The notes below the pieces were generated by a model. It ran no database searches, was not told where the DNA came from, and saw only the letters and a program-made list of their open reading frames with translations. A stretch of 38,986 bases of DNA from the NCBI GenBank assembly GCA_021772755.1, contig JAJFLJ010000132.1, positions 1 to 38,986 on the forward strand, read 5' to 3'. Of this stretch, positions 15,560 through 22,209 are shown one piece after another. Source of the stretch: Candidatus Sumerlaeota bacterium (lineage in GTDB: Bacteria; Sumerlaeota; Sumerlaeia; SLMS01; JAHLLQ01). Position numbers and translations under genes: made by a program. The stretch's first letter is position 1. The number at the start of each line of letters is the position of its first letter.

Positions 15560-17369
15560 CGAAAAGCGACTGCGCCGCGAGCGCGCCGACGCCGCCAGGG
15601 ACCACGAGGAGGAGCTGAAGGAGAGCTTCGAGGACTGGACCCAGGTGCGCCGCCTCTGGAAGTATCTTCGCCCCCGCCGCGGCCGCATCGCGGTGGCGAT
15701 CCTGCTCTCCGTCGTTCTTTCCCTCATGATGCTCGCCCCGGCGGTGCTGACGAAGCACGTCGTCGACGACTACATCGCCGGCGGAAACATGGACGGCGTT
15801 CTCGCGATGTGCGGCGTCGTCTTCCTCGCGATGCTGGCGATCCTCGCCGTCGAGGCCTTCACCAGCTACGCCATCGCCCGCATCGGGCAGGAGTCCATGA
15901 AGGACCTCCGCATGGACCTCTTCCGGCATCTCTGCCGGCACTCGCTGCGATTCTACGACAAGCGCCCCGTGGGGTGGCTCGTGACGCGGATGACGTCGGA
16001 CGTGAACGTGCTGAACGAACTGTTCGCGCAGGGCGTCGTCGGAATCTTCCAGCAGATCTTCATGCTTCTGGGCATCGTCGGCGTCCTCTTCTTCTACAAC
16101 CCCGTTCTGGCGGCGTGGAGCCTGGTGCTCGTGCCGATGGTGCTGGTGCTCTCCCGCGTGTTCCGGAACGCCATCCGCGTGTCGTACCGCCTGACGCGCG
16201 CGCGGCTCTCGCGCCTGAACACCCACGTCCAGGAGAACGTGACCGGCATGCGCGCCGTGCAGGCCAACACGCGCGAGGACGCGCAGTTCTCCCGCTTCGA
16301 GCTGCTCAACGACCTCCACCGCGAAGCGCACTTCCGCACGGTGTTCGCCTACTCGGTCTACTTTCCCATGATCGAACTGATCGCCGCCATCGGTATCGGC
16401 CTGGTGATCTGGAAGGGCGGCGAGCAGTACCTCGCCGACAGGATGACGGTCGGCGAGCTGATCCTCTTCGTCAGCCTGCTGGAGCGCTTCTTCCAGCCCA
16501 TCAAGGACCTCTCGGAAAAGTTCAACCTCGTGCAGTCCGCCATCGCCGCCAGCGAGCGGCTCTTCAAGCTGGTGGACGAGGAGCCCGCCATCACCGACCC
16601 GGAGACTCCCGCGGCGGCGCCTGCGTTCGCGCACTCCATCGAGTTCGACGACGTGTGGTTCGCCTACAACGAGGAGGACTGGGTCCTGAAGGGCGTTTCC
16701 TTCCGCATCGAAAAGGGGCAGAACGTCGCCATCGTCGGCCCCACGGGATCCGGCAAGACCACGCTCATGTCGCTGCTCTGCCGCTTCTACGACATCCAGA
16801 AGGGTCGCATCCTGATCGACGGCGTCGACATCCGCGAAATGCGCCAGGCGGACCTGCGCGGAAAGATCGCCATCGTCCTCCAGGACGTCTTCCTCTTCCG
16901 GGGGTCGGTGGAGGAGAACATCCGCCTCGGCGAGGAGGGCATCTCCCGCGCCCAGGTCGAGGCCGCCGCCCAGGCGGTCAACGCCGCACCCTTCATCGAG
17001 CGCCTGCCGAAAGGCTACGAATCCGGCGTCATGGAACGCGGCGCCACCCTCAGCGTCGGCCAGAAGCAGTTGCTCGCCTTCGCCCGCGCGCTGGCCTTCG
17101 AGCCGGAAATCCTCATCCTCGACGAGGCCACCTCGAACATCGACACCGAGACCGAGCAGCTCATCCAGCAGGCGCTCGACCGGCTGACCGTCGGACGCAC
17201 GGCCCTCGTCATCGCCCACCGGCTTTCGACGATCCAGAAGAGCGACAAGATTCTCGTGTTGAGAGACGGCCGCCTGGCGGAAGAGGGCACCCACCAGGAA
17301 CTGCTCGCCATGAACGGTCTGTACCGGCGCCTCTACGAGCTTCAGTACCGCGAGGAATCCCTCACGTAA
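15546..17369 (+). CDS. ABC exporter half-transporter, subunit 2 (degenerate signature)
   Basis: A 607-residue partner of the preceding subunit. A charged N-terminal extension of about 35 residues precedes six TM helices (about 45-335) and an NBD (about 365-600). Motifs are Walker A GPTGSGKTT, Q-loop AIVLQDVFLFRG, Walker B ILILDEATSNID with the catalytic Glu, and switch VIAHRLST. The signature is TLSVGQKQL, with Val replacing the first Gly of LSGGQ. Together with subunit 1 this gives one consensus and one degenerate ATP site. The start is TTG at 15546 inside the end of subunit 1 (14-base overlap), arguing for coupled translation in equal amounts. It is the last gene of the GT2-ABC-ABC operon. 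Confidence 0.95.
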   Translation: MKRDSEKRLRRERADAARDHEEELKESFEDWTQVRRLWKYLRPRRGRIAVAILLSVVLSLMMLAPAVLTKHVVDDYIAGGNMDGVLAMCGVVFLAMLAILAVEAFTSYAIARIGQESMKDLRMDLFRHLCRHSLRFYDKRPVGWLVTRMTSDVNVLNELFAQGVVGIFQQIFMLLGIVGVLFFYNPVLAAWSLVLVPMVLVLSRVFRNAIRVSYRLTRARLSRLNTHVQENVTGMRAVQANTREDAQFSRFELLNDLHREAHFRTVFAYSVYFPMIELIAAIGIGLVIWKGGEQYLADRMTVGELILFVSLLERFFQPIKDLSEKFNLVQSAIAASERLFKLVDEEPAITDPETPAAAPAFAHSIEFDDVWFAYNEEDWVLKGVSFRIEKGQNVAIVGPTGSGKTTLMSLLCRFYDIQKGRILIDGVDIREMRQADLRGKIAIVLQDVFLFRGSVEENIRLGEEGISRAQVEAAAQAVNAAPFIERLPKGYESGVMERGATLSVGQKQLLAFARALAFEPEILILDEATSNIDTETEQLIQQALDRLTVGRTALVIAHRLSTIQKSDKILVLRDGRLAEEGTHQELLAMNGLYRRLYELQYREESLT

Positions 17370-17867
17370 CCGGCTGCCGGACGGGCGGATTCGGCCTCTC
17401 GGCGACACGCTCCCGTACACGCCGCGCACCGTCGTCGCGGTTCCAAGGTGCGCGCCTGCAACGGCACGCGCGAAGGGAACGCGCCAATGTGACGGCCCAT
17501 ACAAACCGGAGAGGAAATCCACCGGTCATCTTGTGCAGGATCAGCCGGAGAGGTTTCCAGGAAGATTCGGCGATATCGGCCAAACCTGGCACGATACTCT
17601 CTAAGAGGAAGGTGAAACTCAGTTGGACCGAGTTCAAACCCGCTTCGGAGCCGCTGACGAGAACCTGCGGCGCGAGGCAGCACGGCGGACCCATTATCAC
17701 CGCCGCGCGGGAAAGTCAGGAGGCGCGTATTTCGACCGAACGATTCGATCAGTCACGGCGGGCTTTTGGCCAGGAGGCGAGTCTCCGGATGTGACGTCCG
17801 GGCTTACCCACCGAACAAAACCCTCGCTCCCGAAAGGGACACCCACACTCCTGTAAAAATACCCTCC

Positions 17868-17891
17868 AATGACAACATCCCACCTGTCATT
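17868..17891. repeat. Inverted repeat AATGACA-N10-TGTCATT
   Basis: AATGACA at 17868-17874 and TGTCATT at 17885-17891. It is AT-rich for this window and sits 27 bases before the terminator stem. It could be an operator or the first of two tandem RNA hairpins. Confidence 0.4.
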
Positions 17892-17918
17892 TCCCTTCTG
17901 GACAACCGCCTGACTCGG

Positions 17919-17955
17919 CCGGCCTTCCCCTCACCGGGAAGGCCGGTCCTTTTTT
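17919..17955 (+). terminator. Strong intrinsic terminator 57 bases before the peptidase ATG
   Basis: Perfect 11-bp stem CCGGCCTTCCC (17919-17929) and GGGAAGGCCGG (17936-17946), 6-base loop, then TCCTTTTTT. Its position just upstream of a gene, far from any upstream stop, fits attenuation or the end of a small RNA. Confidence 0.88.
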
Positions 17956-18011
17956 CGCCTTCCCACCGCCGGGGACTCTCTGCTTCCGTTTCCCATCCGA
18001 GGAGTGACTCC

Positions 18012-19430
18012 ATGACCCGATTTCGACTTCGCACGGTTCTCTGCGCCGCAGCCCTGTCCGTCGGCGCCACTGCGGCCGTCATCGCCCAGACTGCGGAGGA
18101 ACGCGTCGGGAATCTCGAAAAGCGCCTGAGCATCGCCGAGCGCGAAGCCGACCTCGCCAAGCGACGGCTGGCGGACCTCCAGCGCGAGATGAACGAGCTC
18201 GGCCCCTACCTGGAGGAGGCGAGATACAACAAGCTGGTGGACGAAATCGCCCGCCAGGTCTCCGAAATACGCAAGCTTCCCCTGGAGAAGGCCATCAAGC
18301 CGATCATCCTCGACCGCGACGGGTTGAAGGAACTGCTCGACCGCCTGATCAAGCAGGAACTGACGCCGAAGGCCGAGGAAGGCCTCAGCGCGACCTGGAA
18401 GACGCTGGAGCTGCTGCCGCCGGACGCCGACCTCAAGCTCCTCTACTCCTCGCTCCTGGAGGAACAGGTCGGCGGGCTCTACAACGAGCGCGACGGCTCC
18501 CTCTACGTCGTCAGCACGTTCGATCCCAAGTCGCTGATCGGCCGCGTCATTCTCGCCCACGAAATCTGCCACGCCCTTCAGGACCAGAACCACCCGATCC
18601 GCGATCTGCCCTTTCGGACCGACAACGAGGACCAGAACATGGCGACGGCGGCGGTGATCGAGGGCGACGCGACGTTCCTGATGATCGAGTGGGGCGCCGA
18701 GAGCTTCGCGGCCTCCGACCTGTTCTCCATGACCGAGATCTTCGAGCAGAGTACCCAGCAGCTCGATTCCGTGCCCCCGGCCCTGGTGCAGATGCTCGTC
18801 TTTCCCTATCTCGCCGGCATGGAGTTCATGACGCAGGTCATCGTCGACGGCGGCATGGGCAGCCGCGACGACCCCTTCGAGAACCCCCCGCTCTCGACCG
18901 AGCAGATTCTGCACCCCGAGAAGTACCTTGGCCGCAAGGACGTGCCGGTCGCCGTGGCGCTGCCCGAATGGACCGAACGCGACGGAATGCACGAGGTCAT
19001 GCGCACCCCGGCCGGCGAATGGATGACGCGCCTCGTGCTGACGCATTCCGATGCCTTCCCCGAACTCCGCATGACGACCACGGAGTTCCTCGTTACCGAT
19101 CCCCAGGCCGTCGATGGCGCGGCGGGATGGGGCGGCGATCTGGTTTCGACGGTTCGTTCCGCCGACGGAGCGCGGGAGTTCCTGGCCTGGAAGAGCGTCT
19201 GGGACACCGAGCGGGATGCGGCGGAATTTCGCGACGCGCTCGTCGATCGCATGCTCCGGTGGAACAAGTTCGCCGGACTCGATCCCGTCGTGAACGGGGA
19301 CACCGCCACCTTTTCGCGGGAGGGCGGCTGGCAGGCGACCGTCCGGACCGACGGCGAGTGGGTGCTGGTGCTGGTCGCCACGACGGAGTCGGAGCTGGCC
19401 GTGGCGGAAGAGTGGCTGAGCCTGAAGTAG
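18012..19430 (+). CDS. Predicted exported zinc peptidase (HExxH) with N-terminal coiled coil
   Basis: A 472-residue protein with a signal peptide (LCAAALSVGATAAVIAQ, cleavage near residue 26). Residues about 28-95 are a coiled coil (EERVGNLEKRLSIAEREADL and onward). A zincin-like centre follows: ILAHEICHALQDQNHPIRD, HExxH near residues 182-186, and downstream AAVIEGDATFLMIEW, where the Glu is a candidate third zinc ligand as in gluzincin-type HExxHxLQDQ families. The C-terminal third (FREGGWQATVRTDGEWVLVL-like; seen as GGWQATVRTDGEWVLVLVAT) is a small beta domain. Substrate unknown. The ATG at 18012 has GAGGAG upstream. Expression may be attenuated by the terminator at 17919-17955. Confidence 0.8.
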   Translation: MTRFRLRTVLCAAALSVGATAAVIAQTAEERVGNLEKRLSIAEREADLAKRRLADLQREMNELGPYLEEARYNKLVDEIARQVSEIRKLPLEKAIKPIILDRDGLKELLDRLIKQELTPKAEEGLSATWKTLELLPPDADLKLLYSSLLEEQVGGLYNERDGSLYVVSTFDPKSLIGRVILAHEICHALQDQNHPIRDLPFRTDNEDQNMATAAVIEGDATFLMIEWGAESFAASDLFSMTEIFEQSTQQLDSVPPALVQMLVFPYLAGMEFMTQVIVDGGMGSRDDPFENPPLSTEQILHPEKYLGRKDVPVAVALPEWTERDGMHEVMRTPAGEWMTRLVLTHSDAFPELRMTTTEFLVTDPQAVDGAAGWGGDLVSTVRSADGAREFLAWKSVWDTERDAAEFRDALVDRMLRWNKFAGLDPVVNGDTATFSREGGWQATVRTDGEWVLVLVATTESELAVAEEWLSLK

Positions 19431-19535
19431 GGTTCTCTCTCTGTTGACCGCGTCGCGCGGAGCGGGACAGGTTCCCGCCAGAGCAGAGCGAATCTGGAGC
19501 GGTGCCGCCAGCCGTTCCGCAATGGGGCCGATGCC

Positions 19536-19970
19536 ATGACCGATCAGGAACGCCGGATTTCTTCGCGATTCGCCTTCACCGCAGAGGCGATGATGGCGAT
19601 CATGATGCCGCACGAGACCTTCACCCCCCTCTCCATCCGGTCGGTCGTCAGCGACATCAGCCTGACGGGTCTGCGGGTGAAGACCTATCAACTCGGCAAG
19701 AAGGACTATCTGGAGCTCATCAAGAACGTCCACTTCGCCAAGATCGGATTCGACCTGCCCGGCGTCGAGGAGAGCATCCAGGGTCACGCCAGCATCGTCT
19801 GGGTCGACTACCACGACAAGTCAGGCGAGGACCAGGCCCACTGCCTGCTCGGCATGAAGTACGAGCGGTTCCTGGGCAACAGCGAGGAGTTGCTGCGCAG
19901 GGGGCTTGAGAACCTGAGATCGCCCGCACCCGGCTCGATGCCGGCCCCCGAAGGAAAGAAGCTCGGCTGA
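19536..19970 (+). CDS. PilZ-domain protein (c-di-GMP receptor candidate)
   Basis: A 144-residue single-domain protein. The two PilZ c-di-GMP-binding motifs are present: RxxxR as RRISSR at residues 6-11, and D/NxSxxG as DISLTG at residues 40-45. Beta strands follow (AKIGFDLPGV, GHASIVWVDYHD, CLLGMKYERF) with the usual final YxxF helix start. Thus it should bind cyclic di-GMP, though no output domain is attached; the tail is Pro-rich and ends in lysines. It lies 105 bases after the peptidase gene and 11 bases before the ROK-GmhA gene, so may be cotranscribed with the latter. Confidence 0.87.
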   Translation: MTDQERRISSRFAFTAEAMMAIMMPHETFTPLSIRSVVSDISLTGLRVKTYQLGKKDYLELIKNVHFAKIGFDLPGVEESIQGHASIVWVDYHDKSGEDQAHCLLGMKYERFLGNSEELLRRGLENLRSPAPGSMPAPEGKKLG

Positions 19971-19981
19971 GTCCGGCACCC

Positions 19982-21442
19982 ATGACCATTCTCGGCATCG
20001 ACATCGGCGGCACCGGAACGACGGTCCTTCTGGGCGAAGCGGACGGTTCGACGCGCGACCGCGCCGAATTTCCAACGCGGTCCGAACGCGGCTTTCCCGC
20101 CTTCCTGGAGGAACTGGTCGCCTGCGCGAAGTCCGTCGCGGCGCGGGCGGAGTCGCTCGACTGCGCGAGCATCGCCGTCGGCGGCCCTCTCGACGAAAGC
20201 ACCGGCACCCTGCTCGGGCCACCGCACCTCTCGCGGTGGACGGATGTTCCGCTGGCGGAGCTCGTCTCCAAAGCCCTCGGGCTTCCCGTCCATCTGATGC
20301 ACGACGCGCGCGCGAGCGCCTTCGCCGAGTTTCGCTTCGGCGCGGGCCGGAAACTCGGCGCCAACGGCATGGCGCACTTCACCTTCGCCACCGGATTCGG
20401 AATGGGCGCGGTTCTCGACGGACGCCTGCTGGACATTCCCGGCGAGATCGGACACTGGCGCGTGGCGTTTCGCGGGCCGGAGATGTTCGGCAAGTCGGGA
20501 AGCCTGGAAGGCCTGGCGAGCGGCACCGGCATGGCCGCCCTCGCCCACCGGACGGGCGAGTTCGACGACGCGGTCGCGGTGCGCGAGCTGGCGGAACTCG
20601 CCCGGGGCGGCGATACGCTCGCCGACAGCATCCTGCGCAGCGGCGCGAAACAGGTCGGCGTACAGTGCGCCCGCATCATCGACCAGCTCGGCGTCGGACT
20701 GATCACCCTGGGCACGATCGCCGTGCAGTGCGAGGACCTGGTTCTGGAAACGATCCGCGAGTCGGCGCGCGCCGAGGCCCTGCCCCATCTGTTCGCGCGG
20801 TGCCGTATCGAGCCCGCCGGCCTGGGGGAACGGCTCGGCGACGTGGCGTCCCTCTCCGCCGCGATCTCGCGGCGCGAAGGCTCCGCGTCCTTTCGCGAAC
20901 TGGCGCGGACCGTCGACCGGTGCGCGTCGGACCGCGTTCTCTGCACGGCCATCGACGCGGCGGCCCGGGCCGTCGTGGACGCGCTCGCCGGCGGACACAA
21001 GGTCCTGACCTGCGGCAACGGCGGGAGCGCGACGGACGCCGCGCATCTGGCGGAGGAACTCATCGGCCGCTTCAAGGGCGACCGCGTGTCGCTGCCGGCG
21101 GTGAATCTCGCCGCCGACGGAAGCGTGCTGACCTGTATCGCCAACGACTACGGGTTCGACGAGGTCTTCGCGCGCCAGGTCGGCGGTCTCGGCCAGGCGG
21201 GCGACGTGCTCGTCTGCTTCACCACCAGCGGAAACTCCGAGAACGTCAACCGGGCGCTGCGGCGCGCGCGCGAACGCGGCATGGTCGCCATCGCCCTGAC
21301 CGGCAAGAGCGGCGGCGGGGCGAAGACCCTTTGCGACATCTCCGTTCACGTCGAAAGCACCGAAACGGAACGCATCCAGGAGATGCACACCTTCGCGCTG
21401 CACGAAATCTGCCGCGCGGCGGAAGAGCGCTTCGGCGGGTAG
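19982..21442 (+). CDS. Fusion of ROK-family sugar kinase and GmhA-type sedoheptulose-7-phosphate isomerase
   Basis: A 486-residue two-domain enzyme. Residues 1-about 295 are a ROK kinase: phosphate loop ILGIDIGGTGTTVLLGEA, IAVGGPLDESTG, catalytic-Asp segment MHDARASAFAEFRFGAGRK (family NDANAAA), ATGFGMGAVLDGRLL and GEIGHWRV. The zinc cluster CxCGxxGCxE usual in ROK kinases is replaced by FGKSGSLEGLASG. Residues about 305-486 are a GmhA-like SIS domain: VLTCGNGGSATDAAHLAEEL, CIANDYGFDEVFARQV, FTTSGNSENVNRAL, and the QEMHTFALHEICRAAEE tail with the catalytic Glu/His region. GmhA makes D-glycero-D-manno-heptose-7-phosphate for LPS core or S-layer glycans. The kinase might act on a hexose, or on heptose phosphate as a counterpart of HldE; that is inference. 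Confidence 0.88.
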   Translation: MTILGIDIGGTGTTVLLGEADGSTRDRAEFPTRSERGFPAFLEELVACAKSVAARAESLDCASIAVGGPLDESTGTLLGPPHLSRWTDVPLAELVSKALGLPVHLMHDARASAFAEFRFGAGRKLGANGMAHFTFATGFGMGAVLDGRLLDIPGEIGHWRVAFRGPEMFGKSGSLEGLASGTGMAALAHRTGEFDDAVAVRELAELARGGDTLADSILRSGAKQVGVQCARIIDQLGVGLITLGTIAVQCEDLVLETIRESARAEALPHLFARCRIEPAGLGERLGDVASLSAAISRREGSASFRELARTVDRCASDRVLCTAIDAAARAVVDALAGGHKVLTCGNGGSATDAAHLAEELIGRFKGDRVSLPAVNLAADGSVLTCIANDYGFDEVFARQVGGLGQAGDVLVCFTTSGNSENVNRALRRARERGMVAIALTGKSGGGAKTLCDISVHVESTETERIQEMHTFALHEICRAAEERFGG

Positions 21443-21445
21443 CCC

Positions 21446-22186
21446 CTACCGCAGCGCCGACGCGGCGACGAGAACCCCCGCGAAGATCAGGAACACGAAC
21501 ACGGCCCTCTCCAGCTTCTTCGGCTCCACCCGCCGGTGCAGCCACGTTCCCAGAAACCACGCGCCCGCGATGAACGGCAGCGACATCGCGTAGAACGCCA
21601 GCACGGGCCGCGTCCACCACCCGCTCGCCGCGTGGCTGGCGACGATGACGAGACTGGTGGGGAAGAAGTACCCCTGAAGCGTCGCGCGAAACCGTTCCGG
21701 CGTCCACCGGCGCATCGTGCCGTACATCACGACGGGCGGACCGTTCGTGTTCCACGCGGCGCCCAGCATCCCGGCGAGAAACCCGAACGCGAAGGCTCCC
21801 CGGTCGGTCCGGAGATGCAGTCGCGCGCGAAAGAGAAGCTGGTAGAGAGCGTAGACGACGATGACGAACGCGAGCAGCAGTTTCAGCAGAAGGTCCGGCG
21901 CGTTCTTGAGAAGGAGGATGCCGACGGGAATGCCGAAGGCCGACGAAAGCAGCAGCCTCCAGGCGCTCTTGAAGTCGACATGCCGCTTGTGCGTCGTCAG
22001 AAGGATCAGTCCGATGGTCGTCGCCTGCAGCGCCACCAGCGGCACCGCGACCCGCGTCGGCAGAAACAGCACCAGCACCGGCATCGCGACGAGCGCGTCG
22101 CCGAACCCCAGCGTGAACCGCACCGTCGCGCCGGAGAGGCAGACGAGGAGCAGCAAAACGACGGTCGCGATGGAAAAGCCGAGCAT
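21446..22186 (-). CDS. TauE/SafE family membrane permease
   Basis: A 246-residue polytopic membrane protein with about eight hydrophobic segments in two related halves. It has the family-like first-half motif VRFTLGFGDALVAMPVLVLF with the hydrophobic RVAVPLVALQATTIGLILL, and the second-half GFLAGMLGAAWNTNGPPVVMY, where NxxGPP-type residues match the conserved G-x-N-GPP motif of sulfite/sulfoacetate exporters and related anion permeases. Substrate cannot be told. The ATG at 22186 lies 23 bases past the uvrA stop on the same strand; the gene converges with the ROK-GmhA gene with a 3-base gap. Confidence 0.9.
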   Translation of the reverse strand: MLGFSIATVVLLLLVCLSGATVRFTLGFGDALVAMPVLVLFLPTRVAVPLVALQATTIGLILLTTHKRHVDFKSAWRLLLSSAFGIPVGILLLKNAPDLLLKLLLAFVIVVYALYQLLFRARLHLRTDRGAFAFGFLAGMLGAAWNTNGPPVVMYGTMRRWTPERFRATLQGYFFPTSLVIVASHAASGWWTRPVLAFYAMSLPFIAGAWFLGTWLHRRVEPKKLERAVFVFLIFAGVLVAASALR

Positions 22187-22209
22187 GGGAACGGACGGTG
22201 CGGGGCGGC

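Larger units (their letters stand above)
17370..18011. other. Gene-poor 642-base region ahead of a peptidase gene; possible leader or small RNA
   Basis: I find no convincing gene. A 77-codon plus frame (17623-17856) and a 112-codon minus frame (17362-17700) lack good ribosome-binding sites and family features. What is visible is a small hairpin CCGGA/TCCGG around 17785-17802, an inverted repeat at 17868-17891 and a strong plus-strand intrinsic terminator at 17919-17955. The ABC stop is about 550 bases upstream, so the terminator probably closes either a long 3' UTR, an independent small RNA, or an attenuated leader of the peptidase mRNA. Confidence 0.55.

Noticed and set aside
17587-17602. 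Sigma54 promoter from TGGCACGATACTCTCT
   Set aside because: The -24 TGGCAC is good but the -12 element lacks the needed GC (TCTCT instead of TTGCT), and no nearby activator gene exists.
17623-17856. 77-codon plus frame and overlapping 112-codon minus frame (17362-17700)
   Set aside because: No ribosome-binding site, no recognisable features, TTG start for the former, and both lie in the same stretch on opposite strands.
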